From NCBI RefSeq assembly GCF_018777385.1, contig NZ_JAFJYB010000002.1, forward strand, positions 124,001 through 188,000: 64,000 bases of DNA, read 5' to 3'. Of this stretch, positions 52,841 to 63,252 are shown one piece after another; positions within the stretch are counted from its first letter, which is position 1, and the number at the start of each line of letters is the position of its first letter. Below the pieces are notes generated by a model, which saw only the letters and a program-made list of their open reading frames with translations, was not told the DNA's origin and did no database searches. This DNA is from Candidatus Symbiopectobacterium endolongispinus. GTDB lineage: Bacteria > Pseudomonadota > Gammaproteobacteria > Enterobacterales > Enterobacteriaceae. A program made the position numbers and the translations under genes.

Positions 52841-53157
52841 CCCCGAGTAACTTGCTGCGGGTGAGATACACGAATTTTTAACTTTTTTGCTGAAAATTTC
52901 CCGCTGCAATTGGCTGTCATCGCGGAATAATCACTATCAGCGATGACGCCGTTTAGCGTTTTATCTCAGTCGAATCCCTTCTGGCGGTGTAAACCCGTTT
53001 CCACTTGCTTTGTTCCTCGCTTCACCCTTGTTTGCCTATGCCATCGTCTAACGTTATGGTAATCGGCTATATTCAAATTCTGGATAAGACAATGACGCGT
53101 GTCGCGCTGTGATGCCAGTGCCGCGATGCCGCTTTCAGAACGAAAAGAGGCAATCCC
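52841..53157. other. ilvIH upstream region
   Basis: 317 bp with no gene. It contains an inverted repeat GTCATCGC ... GCGATGAC (about 52915-52945). In E. coli the ilvIH upstream region is bound by Lrp over a long stretch; I cannot identify individual Lrp sites. Confidence 0.4.
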
Positions 53158-54852
53158 ATGGAGATGTTGTCAGGCGCCGAGATGGTGGTTCGATCGTTGA
53201 TCGATCAGGGCGTGAAATATGTGTTCTGGTATCCAGGCGGGGCAGTATTGGATATTTACGATGCGCTACACACCGTGGGCGGTATTGACCATATTCTGGT
53301 GCGCCACGAACAGGGTGCAGTGCACATGGCCGATGGTTATGCGCGCGCCACCGGTGATGTCGGCGTGGTGCTGGTCACCTCGTGTCCGGGTGCCACCAAT
53401 GCGATTACCGGTATTGCCACCGCTTATATGGACTCCATCCCGATGGTGGTGTTGTCTGGGCAGGTAGCCACCTCGCTTATCGGTTACGACGCGTTTCAGG
53501 AATGCGACATGGTCGGCATTTCTCGTCCGGTGGTGAAGCACAGTTTCTTGGTCAAACAGGCTGAAGATGTGCCCACGGTGCTGAAAAAGGCGTTCTATCT
53601 GGCATCAAGCGGGCGTCCCGGCCAGGTGGTGGTGGATTTGCCGAAAGATGTGATGAGTCCGGCCAACAAGCTGCCGTATCTCTATCCCGATGCGGTCACT
53701 ATGCGTTCCTACAACCCGACGATTCAAGGGTATAAGGGGCAAATTCGTCGTGCGCTGCAAACCTTGCTAAGCGCCCAGTCACCGATCATTTACGCGGGTG
53801 GCGGAGTTATCAATGCGGAGTGCCATGAAGAACTGCGCCAACTGGCAGAACGTTTGAACCTGCCGGTCACCAACTCTCTGATGGGATTGGGCGGTTTTCC
53901 TGGGACGCACTGTCAGTGTCTGGGCATGCTTGGCATGCACGGCACTTACGAAGCCAACATGGCGATGTACAATGCAGACGTGATCTTCGCCGTCGGCGTG
54001 CGTTTTGACGATCGCACCACCAACAATCTGGCGAAGTACTGCCCGAATGCCCCGGTGCTGCATATCGATATCGATCCGGCCTCCATTTCGAAAACGGTCA
54101 ATGCGGATATTCCCATTGTTGGTGATGCGCGCCAGGTGCTGGCGCTTATGCTGGAACTGCTGGAACAGGGCGAAACGCAGCAGAATTTTGAAGCGTTGCG
54201 CGACTGGTGGCAGCGCATTGAGCAGTGGCGTGCGCGCCAATGCCTGAAATATCCGTTAGACAGCGACAAGATCAAGCCGCAGGCGGTGATTGAAACCTTG
54301 CACCGTTTGACCGACGGCAAAGCCTATGTGGCATCGGACGTAGGGCAGCACCAGATGTTCGCAGCGCTTTACTATCCGTTCGATCTGCCTCGTCGCTGGG
54401 TCAACTCCGGTGGTCTCGGCACTATGGGCTTCGGCCTGCCAGCGGCACTGGGTATCAAACTGGCATTGCCGGAAGAGACGGTGATTTGTGTGACGGGTGA
54501 TGGCAGTATCCAGATGAACATCCAGTAGTTGTCCACGGCGTTGCAGTACGATTTGCCGGTGGTGGTGATTAACCTCAACAACCGCTTCCTTGGCATGGTG
54601 AAGCAGTGGCAGGACATGATCTACTCCGGAAGGCATTCCAACTCCTACATGGAGTCGCTGCCGGATTTCGTCAAACTGGCGGAAGCCTACGGGCACGTTG
54701 GTATTGCCATTACGTCGCCGCAGGAATTGGAAAGCAAGCTGAGCGAAGCGCTGGCGGTGAAAAATCGTCTGGTGTTTGTGGATATCACTATCGACAGCAG
54801 TGAACACGTTTATTCGATGCAGGTACGCGGTGGCGGCATAGATGAAATGTGA
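53158..54852 (+). pseudogene. ilvI: acetolactate synthase III large subunit IlvI, nonsense mutated
   Basis: Frame continuous over 564 codons except for one TAG at 54526-54528 in [20 protein letters not shown], where E. coli has Glu (GAG to TAG). TPP-enzyme marks are [19 protein letters not shown] with the catalytic Glu and the GDGS...N cofactor motif. The conserved FGYPGG reads FWYPGG (Gly to Trp) and GRPGPVVVDLP reads [11 protein letters not shown] (Pro to Gln). Truncation after residue 456 removes the end of the TPP domain. IlvI with IlvH makes acetolactate for valine and leucine. Confidence 0.93.
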
Positions 54853-54878
54853 TTAAGCAAAACGGAGAGGACCTGATC

Positions 54879-55370
54879 ATGCGCCGGATTTTATCTGTAT
54901 TATTGGAAAACGAATCTGGGGCATTGTCGCGTGTTGTTGGCCTGCTTTCCCAGCGCTGGTATAATATCGAAAGCCTGACGGTGGCACCGACCGACGATCC
55001 AACGCTGTCGCGTATGACCATTCAGACGGTGGGCGATGCCAAGGTTATCGAACAGATTGAGAAGCAACTGCACAAGCTGGTTGACGTGCTGCGCGTGAGC
55101 GAACTGGGGCAGGGTTCGCACGTTGAGCGTGAAATCATGCTGGTGAAATTGCAGGCCATGGGTTATGGCCGGGAAGAAGTGAAACGCAGCACGGAAATTT
55201 TCCGTGGGCAGGTTGTGGATGTCACGGCAACGCTCTACACCGTGCAGTTAGCGTGCACCAGTGATAAATTGGATGCGTTTCTGAGCGCGGTGCGTGACGT
55301 GGCTGAAATTGTCGAGGTGGCGCGTTCGGGTATTGTTGGCGTATCACGCGGCGATAAGATTATGCGCTAA
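54879..55370 (+). CDS. ilvH: acetolactate synthase III small subunit IlvH
   Basis: Open 163-codon gene, start ATG 54879 with SD GGAGAGG. The N-terminal ACT domain reads [20 protein letters not shown] and [19 protein letters not shown]; the C-terminal domain reads [20 protein letters not shown] and [20 protein letters not shown]. Two conserved glycines are changed: QRGYN to QRWYN and LAGTS to LACTS, both single G to T changes. The valine-binding site is near the first, so regulation may be altered. Its catalytic partner IlvI is truncated, so it may be functionless. Confidence 0.92.
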   Translation: MRRILSVLLENESGALSRVVGLLSQRWYNIESLTVAPTDDPTLSRMTIQTVGDAKVIEQIEKQLHKLVDVLRVSELGQGSHVEREIMLVKLQAMGYGREEVKRSTEIFRGQVVDVTATLYTVQLACTSDKLDAFLSAVRDVAEIVEVARSGIVGVSRGDKIMR

Positions 55371-55397
55371 TTTTCCTTCCGCTGATCTATGATAAAG

Positions 55398-55420
55398 AGG
55401 TTCACTGTGTCGGTGAACCT
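55398..55420. terminator. hairpin after ilvH
   Basis: AGGTTCAC-TGTGTCG-GTGAACCT, 8-bp perfect stem, 28 bp after the ilvH stop. The loop sequence is the same as in the hairpin at 55566, so one may be a duplicate of the other. Confidence 0.6.
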
Positions 55421-55449
55421 TGAGGTTGCTGGCAAACCTACCTAAAACT

Positions 55450-55531
55450 GTCATTCCCGCGCAGGCGGGAATCTCATACAGGCTAAACGCATTCATTCTG
55501 CCCGAGGCCCCCGGCCTACGGCGAGGATGAC
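55450..55531. repeat. interspersed palindromic repeat, copy 3 (inverted)
   Basis: Starts GTCATTCCCGCGCAGGCGGG (ATTCCC-N8-GGGAAT at 55453-55472) and ends GGCGAGGATGAC. Reverse orientation relative to copies 1 and 2. It lies between two related hairpins in the ilvH-cra gap. Confidence 0.75.
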
Positions 55532-55565
55532 GAAGAGGTTGGTAGGCTTTTTCAGCAGTCTGAGG

Positions 55566-55595
55566 GCTCACTGTGTCGGTGAGCTTTTTATTTTT
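55566..55595 (+). terminator. rho-independent terminator of ilvIH
   Basis: GCTCAC-TGTGTCG-GTGAGC stem followed by TTTTTATTTTT. Confidence 0.8.
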
Positions 55596-55726
55596 CTCTC
55601 TATAACCCTGAACAACAATAAAGCGGTTGCTGATTGCCAGCTTCTGCGGTTAGATCTATACGATATCCATGCTTAAAATATGGACATCCTTATTTTTTAT
55701 TTTCCAGCTTATTTAAAGGGGCTAAC

Positions 55727-56704
55727 GTGAAACTGGATTAAATCGCGCGCCTTGCTGGCGTTTCACGCACTACTGCCAGCTACGTTATCAATGGCAAGGC
55801 CAAATAATACCGCGTCAGTGATAAAACGGTAGAAAAAGTGATGTCGGTGGTGCGTGAGCATAATTATCATCCCAATGCGGTGGCTGCTGGATTACGCGCT
55901 GGGCGTACCCGTTCTATCGAGCTGGTGATTCCGGATCTGGAAAACACCAGCTATACCAAAATTGCCAATTATCTGGAGCGTCAGGCGCGTCAGCGCGATT
56001 ATCAATTGCTGATTGCCTGCTCTGAAGATCAGCCGGATAACGAGATGCGCTGCATTGAGCATCTGCTGCAACGTCAGGTTGATGCCATTATCGTGTCGAC
56101 AGCGTTGCCTCCGGAGCATCCGTTCTATCAGCGTTGAGCTGGAGACAGCTTGCCGATTGTCGCGCTGGATCGCGAACACTTCACAAGTGTAGTGGGTGCC
56201 GATTGTGAGGATGCGGAAATGCTGGCGCAGGAACTGCGCAATATTCCAGCGGAGTCAGTGCTCTACCTCGGGGCGTTGCCGGAACTTTCGGTGAGTTTCC
56301 TGCGCGAACAAGGGTTTCGTATGGCATGGGCAGAGGATCCGCGTCAGGTGAATTTCCTTTATGCCAACAGCTACGAACGCTCAGCGGCGGAGACGGCGTT
56401 TGAAGAGTATTTGCAGCATCACCCGATGCCGCAGGCGCTATTCACTACCTCGTTTCCGCTGTTGCAAGGGGTGATGGATATTACGCTGAAGCAGAGCGGA
56501 CGGCTGCCGAACAATTTGGCGATTGCCACGTTTGGTGACAACGAACTGCTCGATTTCCTCGAGTGCCCGGTGCTCTCCGTGGCGCAACGTCATCGCGAAG
56601 TGGCTGAGCGAGTGTTGGAGTTGGTGCTGGCAAGTCTCGATGAACCTAAGAAGTCCAAGCCCGGTTTGACGCGCATTCGGCGCAGTTCACTCAGTCGTCG
56701 TTAG
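55727..56704 (+). pseudogene. cra: catabolite repressor/activator Cra (FruR), three nonsense codons
   Basis: The frame is continuous over 325 codons from GTG 55727, as in E. coli. It has three in-frame stops: TAA 55739-55741 (KLD-IARLAG, Glu expected), TAA 55805-55807 (GKAK-YRVSD, Gln expected) and TGA 56135-56137 (FYQR-AGDS, Trp expected). The rest matches Cra well: [51 protein letters not shown] and [20 protein letters not shown]. Cra senses fructose-1-phosphate or F1,6P2 and balances glycolysis and gluconeogenesis. Dead. Confidence 0.95.
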
Positions 56705-56722
56705 TTTGGGATTATTCCTAAT

Positions 56723-56754
56723 AAAAAGCCATCCGGTATCAGGATGGCTTTTTT
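56723..56754. terminator. terminator between cra and alaE
   Basis: AAAAAGCCATCC-ggtatca-GGATGGCTTTTTT, 12-bp stem with T tract, serving the convergent cra and alaE genes. Confidence 0.9.
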
Positions 56755-56795
56755 GTTGCCTGTATTTGGCGGTAGTTGCGGTCTCGGCCTGACGT

Positions 56796-57236
56796 TCAGC
56801 CAGGTACGGCGACGCGAAACAGACGGCGGCAGTAATCGAGAAAATAGCCGTAGGCGACACCCATTACCATAGATATCAAAACATTGCTGGTTACTGCTGC
56901 GACGATCTGCTGTGGGTTGGCACCAATAAACCACAGGATGGCAACATACACCGATGATTGAAAGCTGACGTAGGCAAACAGGTCTGCCAGATTTTTTACC
57001 CAGGTACCGTGCGTCATGAAGCGCTGAGACAGACGCAGGATACGATCGCGGTACAGGTCGTAGGGCCAGGCAATAACAATATTAACGGGGATCGACACCA
57101 GTCGCGAAGAGAGCGACTACTGGAAGCTTATGCCAGACAGCAAGATCTCAATCAGCATACCAGTTATAAAACAGTAGATTACCATAGCGACTGTGTCCGC
57201 TACCGCACTACGCAATCGGGATTCAGGGGAGAACAT
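56796..57236 (-). pseudogene. alaE: L-alanine exporter AlaE, single nonsense codon
   Basis: From ATG 57236: [32 protein letters not shown], then TAG at 57117-57119, then in frame [40 protein letters not shown] and [18 protein letters not shown]. 146 codons with four membrane segments, close to E. coli AlaE (149). The stop sits where E. coli has FEQSFYSRLV, so a Gln or Glu codon was lost. AlaE exports alanine from the cytoplasm. In E. coli alaE is elsewhere. Confidence 0.88.
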
Positions 57237-57254
57237 GCAGAGAGACTCCGTTAT

Positions 57255-57379
57255 ATACCCGTCATACTTTAAGTTGCAGGTGCGTTGGCTTCGTTCACTC
57301 ACCCCAGTCACTTACCTGAGTAAGCTCCAGGGGATTCGTTCGCTTGCCGCCTTCCTGCAACTCTAATTATTTAGGGTAT
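57255..57379. repeat. ERIC element (enterobacterial repetitive intergenic consensus)
   Basis: A 125-bp imperfect palindrome from ATACCCGTCATACTTTAAGT through GGCTTCGTTCACTCACCCCA and GTCACTTACCTGAGTAAGCT to ATTATTTAGGGTAT. It matches the ERIC/IRU consensus I know with few differences. ERIC elements are found in Enterobacterales and relatives, supporting the assignment of the host. Confidence 0.95.
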
Positions 57380-58120
57380 GCAGTTAATTGGGTTAAATGT
57401 AGTTAATTATGTCGGTGTATTTTATGTGTGTAGTGTACTTCACTGGATGTTGAAGTTGTAAGTAGCGATAAATTTTTATTTTTTCATGCTTTTTTCTTAT
57501 GGACGCTACTTTATAGAAGAAAGGTGGCATGGCGGTTTATTAAGCGCGGCAGTAGGGGGAATTATGTTTATAAACAATTGGTTGTGCTTTTGCGTTTGGC
57601 GACTAATTTTTCGGTGGGCAAAAGTCCCCGCTTAACCCAAATAACAGCGTGGAACACGTGGGTTTTAGGAATACCCTTATAATATAACAATTAACCGACG
57701 AACTTAGTGGTTAACGGTAAAAAGCCTCAATTGTTTTTCGTAACCTTAAATAAAGAAAAATTGGCGGCATCATTGCCAAAAAGAAAATAGAATAGCGTGC
57801 CGACATTGTTGTAACAGTAGAATGGAATGAACGATATCATTGGGTAAAAATGTGACCGATATCGGTCTGGAGTGCGCAGCGGGCAAGCGCCGTGCTCGGG
57901 TGATGGAGGAGGAATACGGCGACGGTGACACAAGCGTTTTATGATTAATGGTAAATTTAAGTAAAAATGAGAAATTATTACTCTTTCTTTCTGATTGTTT
58001 ATCCAGAAATAATTTTTCCTCAAATTTTCATGGCGTTAATCTCCCTTAATTTCCGTCTGTTATTCCATTTTATGCCATTCATGTCCGTGTTGAGGCAGAA
58101 ATAATTCCAAAGCGCGTCCG
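57380..58120. other. long AT-rich non-coding region upstream of mraZ
   Basis: About 740 bp. A minus-strand 98-codon ORF (57727-58023) has no recognisable family. I see nothing else definite; promoters further upstream for the division cluster could lie here. Confidence 0.5.
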
Positions 58121-58127
58121 CTCTGGC

Positions 58128-58157
58128 TTGACAAGGTTTTCATACCCTCCGTAAACT
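58128..58157 (+). promoter_or_regulatory. Pmra promoter of the division/cell-wall cluster
   Basis: TTGACA at 58128-58133 and TAAACT at 58152-58157 with an 18-bp spacer. It matches the E. coli mra promoter (TTGACA ... CTCCGTAAACTC) in both elements. Confidence 0.85.
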
Positions 58158-58165
58158 CATAAATG

Positions 58166-58200
58166 TGGGAATTTGTGGGAATTTGTGGGAATTTGTGGGA
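58166..58200 (+). promoter_or_regulatory. MraZ operator, four TGGGA boxes
   Basis: TGGGA occurs at 58166, 58176, 58186 and 58196, exactly 10 bp apart, with identical spacers ATTTG. MraZ binds direct repeats of TGGG(A/G) with 5-nt spacers and represses its own operon; E. coli has three. The boxes lie just after the -10 element. Confidence 0.9.
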
Positions 58201-58238
58201 TAAAGTGGTGAAAATGGTCATGAATGGGCAACTCAAGC

Positions 58239-58697
58239 ATGTTTCGTGGGGCTACTCTGATTAACCTCGACAGTAAAGGTCGGCTCGCCGTTCCTACCCG
58301 TTATCGGGAAACGCTGTCAGAGACATCGCAAGGTCAGATGGTTTGCACCATTGACCTCCATCAGCCCTGTCTGCTGCTTTATCCCCTGCCTGAGTGGGAA
58401 ATCATTGAACAAAAGTTGTCACGTCTGTCGAGCATGAATCCCGCTGAGCGCCGCGTGCAGCGGTTGCTGTTGGGGCATGCCAGTGAGTGCCAGATGGACA
58501 ATGCCGGGCGTCTGCTGATTGCCAGTACGCTACGGCAACATGCTAGCCTGACGAAAGAAGTGATGCTGGTCGGCCAGTTCAACAAGTTTGAACTGTGGGA
58601 TGAGCAGGCCTGGTATCAACAGGTCAAAGACGATATTGACGCTGAGCAATCCTCTGACGCCCCGTTGTCCGAGAGATTGCAGGATTTATCACTGTAG
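58239..58697 (+). CDS. mraZ: transcriptional regulator MraZ
   Basis: Intact. Starting at ATG 58239 ([20 protein letters not shown]) gives 152 residues, the E. coli length; an ATG at 58224 would add five residues. Two SpoVT/AbrB-like domains: [14 protein letters not shown] and [17 protein letters not shown], the duplicated DxxGR motif that forms the DNA-binding ring. It represses the mra/dcw operon through the TGGGA boxes upstream. 18 bp before rsmH. Confidence 0.96.
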   Translation: MFRGATLINLDSKGRLAVPTRYRETLSETSQGQMVCTIDLHQPCLLLYPLPEWEIIEQKLSRLSSMNPAERRVQRLLLGHASECQMDNAGRLLIASTLRQHASLTKEVMLVGQFNKFELWDEQAWYQQVKDDIDAEQSSDAPLSERLQDLSL

Positions 58698-58715
58698 TCA
58701 TGCTGAAAGAAATAC

Positions 58716-59660
58716 ATGCCGGAAAATTATAAACACACCACTGTGCTGTTGGATGAAGCGGTTAATGGCCTCAATATTCGCGCTGACGGCACATACATCG
58801 ATGGCACGTTTGGCCGTGGTGGCCATTCGCGGCTGATCCTTTCCCGTCTCGGACCGGAAGGACGCCTTGTGGCTATCGATCGCGATCCTCAAGCTATAGA
58901 GGCAGCAGAGGCGATTCAAGATTCCCGTTTTTCTATTGTTAACGGACCTTTTTCCGCGCTGGCAAGTTACGTGGAGACCCTGGGGTTAACCGGGCGTATT
59001 GGCGGCGTGTTGCTCGATTTGGGCGTCTCTTCGCCGCAACTGGATGATCCTGAACGCGGTTTTTCCTTTATGCGCGATGGCCAGTTGGACATGCGTATGG
59101 ACCCGACGCGCGGGCAGTCAGCGGCGCAATGGTTGCAAACGGCAGAAGTCGATGACATTGCCTGGGTGTTGAAAAACTTTGGCGAAGAGCGGTTTGCCAA
59201 GCGGATTGCGCGCGCGATTGTGGAACGTAACAGCACAGAACCGATGACGCGCACAGGCGAGTTGGCGGCGCTGATTGCGGCGGCGAGCCCGATCAAAGAG
59301 CGGCATAAGCACCCGGCAACCCGCAGTTTTCAGGCAATCCGTATCTATATCAACAGTGAGCTGGATGAGATCGAGCAGGCGCTGAATGGCGCGCTGACGG
59401 CACTCGCACCGCAGGGCCGCTTGTCGATCATCAGTTTTCATTCGCTGGAAGATCGTATTGTGAAGCGTTTTATGCGTCATCACAGCCGTGGGCCACAGGT
59501 GCCGGCCGGGAGGATCCCGCTTACTGAAGCACAACTGCGTGCGCAAGGCGGTCAAACGCTGAAAACGGTAGGCAAGATGATGCCGCCGGAAGCCGAAGTG
59601 GCAGAAAACCCGAGAGCGCGTAGCTCTGTGTTACGTATCGCGGAACGGCTAGCGGAATGA
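58716..59660 (+). CDS. rsmH: 16S rRNA m4C1402 methyltransferase RsmH
   Basis: Intact, 314 codons. [23 protein letters not shown]-binding [58 protein letters not shown] and [18 protein letters not shown] are all typical. It methylates N4 of C1402 in 16S rRNA, tuning decoding at the P site. Its stop overlaps the ftsL start (ATGA). Confidence 0.97.
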   Translation: MPENYKHTTVLLDEAVNGLNIRADGTYIDGTFGRGGHSRLILSRLGPEGRLVAIDRDPQAIEAAEAIQDSRFSIVNGPFSALASYVETLGLTGRIGGVLLDLGVSSPQLDDPERGFSFMRDGQLDMRMDPTRGQSAAQWLQTAEVDDIAWVLKNFGEERFAKRIARAIVERNSTEPMTRTGELAALIAAASPIKERHKHPATRSFQAIRIYINSELDEIEQALNGALTALAPQGRLSIISFHSLEDRIVKRFMRHHSRGPQVPAGRIPLTEAQLRAQGGQTLKTVGKMMPPEAEVAENPRARSSVLRIAERLAE

Positions 59661-59977
59661 TAAGCAACGAGCGGCACAGCCTGGCAGGCATTATCGGCCA
59701 GGACATTCTTCGTCACGGCAAATTGCCACTGCTGCTGCTGATTGGTGCGTTGGTTTCTGCGGTGCTGGTGGTGACGACCGCGCACAAGACGCGCTTGCTG
59801 ACCGCACAGCGCGAGCAGTTGTTGTTGGAGCGTGATGCGTTGGATATCGAATGGCGCAACCTGATTCTGGAAGAGAACGCCTTGGGCGATCACAGTCGGG
59901 TGGAGCGTATCGCAACGGAAAAGCTGCACATGGGGCACGTGGACCCGGCGCAGGAAAATATCGTAGTCAAACAGTGA
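59657..59977 (+). CDS. ftsL: cell division protein FtsL
   Basis: Intact, 106 codons. Short cytoplasmic start, one membrane segment ([20 protein letters not shown], about residues 22-41), then a periplasmic leucine-zipper coiled coil ([20 protein letters not shown]). Forms the FtsQLB complex that activates septal wall synthesis by FtsWI. Overlaps rsmH by 4 bp. Confidence 0.96.
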   Translation: MISNERHSLAGIIGQDILRHGKLPLLLLIGALVSAVLVVTTAHKTRLLTAQREQLLLERDALDIEWRNLILEENALGDHSRVERIATEKLHMGHVDPAQENIVVKQ

Positions 59978-60014
59978 GTCTGGTTTAGCATGAGAACATA
60001 GGTACTCATTTGGC

Positions 60015-61778
60015 ATGAAAGCAGCGCGAACAGGAAAGTTGAAACGACAGGAAGATAAGGCCAGCTTTGTAAGCTGGCGTTTTGCGTTGCTCTGTACAGG
60101 CATACTGTTGGCAATGGTGGGGCTGATGTTGCGCACCGCCTATTTGCAGGTGATCAACCCGGATCAATTGGTACGTGAAGGGGATATGCGCTCCCTGCGT
60201 GTGCAGGAGGTTCCCACCGCGCGCGGCATGATCAGCGATCGCGCTGGGCGTCCGTTGGCGGTCAGCGTGCCCGTTAACGCCATCTGGGCCGATCCCAAAG
60301 AGTTGAATGAACACGGCGGCGTGTCGCTCGACACCAGCTGGAAAGCGCTTTCTGATGCGCTGGATTTGCCGCTCGATCAGATGGCGGCGAAAATCAACGC
60401 TAACCCGAAAGGGCGTTTTGTCTATCTGGCGCGTCAGGTGAACCCCGCTATCGGTGAATATGTTCACAAACTCAAGCTGCCGGGCATTTATCTGCGCCAA
60501 GAGTCACGCCGTTACTATCCTGCTGGTCAGGTCACGTCTCACCTGATTGGTTTCACCAATATTGATGGGCATGGCATTGAGGGCGTTGAGAAAAGTTTCG
60601 ATCGTTGGCTGACCGGGCAACCGGGTGAGCGTACGGTGCGCAAAGACCGTTTTGGTCGCGTGATTGAAGATATCTCTTCCGTTGACAGTCAGGCTGCACA
60701 CAACCTGATGTTGAGCATTGACGAGCGCCTGCAAGCGTTGGTTTATCGTGAGCTGAACAACGCCGTGGCCTTCAATAATGCCGAATCTGGCACCGCCGTG
60801 CTGGTGGATGTCAATACTGGTGAAGTGCTGGCGATGGCTAACAGCCCTTCCTACAATCCGAACAATCTGGCGGGCACCCCCTCCGATGTCATGCGTAACC
60901 GCGCTATTACCGACATTTTTGAACCGGGTTCGACGGTAAAACCGATGGTGGTGATGACGGCGCTGCAACGTAACGTTGTCAAAGAAAACAGCCTGCTCAA
61001 TACCTTGCCCTATTACATCAACTGTCATGAGATCAAAGACGTTGCCCGCTACGCGGAACTGACCCTGACCGGGATACTACAGAAGTCGAGTAACGTCGGT
61101 GTTTCACGGCTGGCGTTAGCGATGCCCTCCTCAGCGCTGGTAGACACTTACTCGCGTTTTGGTTTGGGAAAAGCGACCAATTTGGGGTTGGTCGGAGAAA
61201 GCAGTGGCTTATACCCTCAAAAACAACGGTGGTCTGACATAGAGAGGGCCACCTTTTCTTTCGGCTATGGATTGATGGTGACGCCGCTGCAACTGGCACG
61301 CGTTTACGCCACTATCGGTAGCTATGGCATCTATCGTCCGCTCTCCATTACCAAAGTCGATCCACCAGTGCCGGGGGAACGCATTTTCGCCGAACCTATC
61401 GTGCGCACAGTTGTGCATATGATGGAAAGTGTTGCTCTGCCCGGTGGTGGCGGAACCAAGGCTGCGATCAAGGGATACCGTGTTGCCATTAAAACCGGTA
61501 CGGCAAAAAAAGTGGGACCGGACGGCAAATACATCAATAAATATATTGCCTACACCGCAGGCGTCGCGCCTGCCAGCAACCCGCGCTTTGCGCTGGTGGT
61601 GGTGATTAACGATCCTAAGGCGGGTAACTACTATGGTGGTGCGGTTTCTGCGCCGGTGTTCGGCGCCATCATGGGCGGCGTACTGCGCACCATGAACGTT
61701 GAGCCGGATGCGCTGCCCGTCGGCGACAAAAATGATTTTGTGATTAACCATAAAGAGGTTTCAGGTGGCAGATCGTAA
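60015..61778 (+). CDS. ftsI: peptidoglycan transpeptidase FtsI (PBP3)
   Basis: Intact, 587 codons. Membrane anchor [20 protein letters not shown] (about residues 23-42), pedestal domain with [20 protein letters not shown], and transpeptidase domain with active-site [10 protein letters not shown] (SxxK), KSSN (SxN) and [10 protein letters not shown] (KTG). The C-terminal region fits the processed form of E. coli PBP3. One conserved spot reads [16 protein letters not shown] where E. coli has INGHEIKD (Gly to Cys, G to T). It cross-links septal peptidoglycan. Overlaps murE by 14 bp. Confidence 0.96.
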   Translation: MKAARTGKLKRQEDKASFVSWRFALLCTGILLAMVGLMLRTAYLQVINPDQLVREGDMRSLRVQEVPTARGMISDRAGRPLAVSVPVNAIWADPKELNEHGGVSLDTSWKALSDALDLPLDQMAAKINANPKGRFVYLARQVNPAIGEYVHKLKLPGIYLRQESRRYYPAGQVTSHLIGFTNIDGHGIEGVEKSFDRWLTGQPGERTVRKDRFGRVIEDISSVDSQAAHNLMLSIDERLQALVYRELNNAVAFNNAESGTAVLVDVNTGEVLAMANSPSYNPNNLAGTPSDVMRNRAITDIFEPGSTVKPMVVMTALQRNVVKENSLLNTLPYYINCHEIKDVARYAELTLTGILQKSSNVGVSRLALAMPSSALVDTYSRFGLGKATNLGLVGESSGLYPQKQRWSDIERATFSFGYGLMVTPLQLARVYATIGSYGIYRPLSITKVDPPVPGERIFAEPIVRTVVHMMESVALPGGGGTKAAIKGYRVAIKTGTAKKVGPDGKYINKYIAYTAGVAPASNPRFALVVVINDPKAGNYYGGAVSAPVFGAIMGGVLRTMNVEPDALPVGDKNDFVINHKEVSGGRS

Positions 61779-63252
61779 TCTGTGCGATTTACTGGCACCG
61801 TGGTTGCAAGATGTCCCACCGCGCCAACTGCGGGAAATGACTCTGGACAGCCGTGTTGCAGCGGCGGGCGATCTGTTTGTGGCCGTAGTTGGCCACAGCG
61901 TGGATGGGCGTCGCTATATTCCTCAGGCGATTGCGCAAGGGGTGGCGGCCGTGATCGCAGAGGCAGACGGTGAAGCTGCCGATGGCACGGTACGTGAAAT
62001 GCACGGCGTTCCGGTTGTGTATCTGAGTAATTTGAACCAACGTTTGTCGGCGTTGGCGGGGCGTTTTTATCAGCAGCCTGCGGAAAAATTACGGCTGGTC
62101 GGTGTGACCGGCACCAACGGCAAAACCACAACCACACAGTTGCTGGCCCAATGGAGCCAACTGCTGGGCGATACCAGCGCCGTGATGGGCACTGTGGGTA
62201 ATGGTCTGTTAGGGCGCGTCAATCCCACAGCGAACACCACGGGCTCAGCCGTCGATATACAGCACGTTCTGAATCAGTTGGTTGAACAAGGCGCGACTTT
62301 TGCTGCGATGGAAGTTTCCTCGCACGGCTTGGTACAACATCGCGTTGCCGCGTTGCCGTTTGCGGCGGCGGTTTTCACCAACCTGAGCCGCGACCATCTG
62401 GATTACCACGGTGATATGGGAAGCTATGAGGCTGCCAAGTGGTCTCTGTTCTCAGAACATAAAGTGGGTCAGGCGATCATTAATGCCGACGATGAGGTGG
62501 GGCGACGCTGGCTGGCGCAGTTGCCGGATGCCGTGGCGGTGACGCTGTACAATAATCTGGTGCCAGGTTGCCGTGGCCGCTGGCTGAAAGCCACCGCCGT
62601 CGATTATCACGACGAAGGCGCTTCAATTGCGTTTGACTCTAAATGGGGCAGCGGCCGCATAGAAAGTCGCCTTATGGGTGAATTTAACGTCAGCAATCCG
62701 CTAATGGCACTGGCAACGTTACTTTCCCTTGGCTACCCACTGGATAGATTACTGGAAACCGGCGCACAATTGCAGCCGGTTTGCGGTCGCATGGAAGTGT
62801 TTAAAGCACCGGGTAAACCGACTGTGATTGTGGACTACGCCCACACGCCGGATGCGCTGGAGAAAGCGCTGGCGGCGGCGCGTCCGCATTGCTCCGGTCA
62901 ACTGTGGTGCGTATTTGGTTGCGGCGGCGATCGTGACAAAGGTAAGCGCCCACTTATGGGGGCCATCGCGGAACAACTGGCCGATCGCGTTGTGGTGACG
63001 GACGATAACCCCAGGAGCGAAGAGCCGCAGGCTATCGTGAAAGACATTCTTGCCGGTTTGGTGGATGCCGGACGAGCACTGGCGGTGCATGGTCGCGCTG
63101 AAGCGGTGACCAGTGCCATTATGCAGGCCAACGTGGACGATATTGTGTTGATTGCAGGTAAAGGCCATGAAGATTATCAACTGGTGGGCAATCAGCGTCT
63201 CGATTATTCCGATCGCGTGACTGCCGCGCGTCTGCTGGGGGTTATCGCATGA
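61765..63252 (+). CDS. murE: UDP-MurNAc-tripeptide (meso-DAP) ligase MurE
   Basis: Intact, 495 codons, GTG start at 61765 inside ftsI. N-terminal UDP-binding [23 protein letters not shown] loop [40 protein letters not shown] with the carbamylated-Lys region, and [15 protein letters not shown] carrying the DNPR motif that selects meso-diaminopimelate. It adds the third residue of the peptidoglycan stem peptide in the cytoplasm. Confidence 0.97.
   Translation: MADRNLCDLLAPWLQDVPPRQLREMTLDSRVAAAGDLFVAVVGHSVDGRRYIPQAIAQGVAAVIAEADGEAADGTVREMHGVPVVYLSNLNQRLSALAGRFYQQPAEKLRLVGVTGTNGKTTTTQLLAQWSQLLGDTSAVMGTVGNGLLGRVNPTANTTGSAVDIQHVLNQLVEQGATFAAMEVSSHGLVQHRVAALPFAAAVFTNLSRDHLDYHGDMGSYEAAKWSLFSEHKVGQAIINADDEVGRRWLAQLPDAVAVTLYNNLVPGCRGRWLKATAVDYHDEGASIAFDSKWGSGRIESRLMGEFNVSNPLMALATLLSLGYPLDRLLETGAQLQPVCGRMEVFKAPGKPTVIVDYAHTPDALEKALAAARPHCSGQLWCVFGCGGDRDKGKRPLMGAIAEQLADRVVVTDDNPRSEEPQAIVKDILAGLVDAGRALAVHGRAEAVTSAIMQANVDDIVLIAGKGHEDYQLVGNQRLDYSDRVTAARLLGVIA

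Noticed and set aside
57727-58023. Minus-strand 98-codon ORF in the gap before mraZ
   Set aside because: No family resemblance, AT-rich, no ribosome site seen; treated as non-coding.
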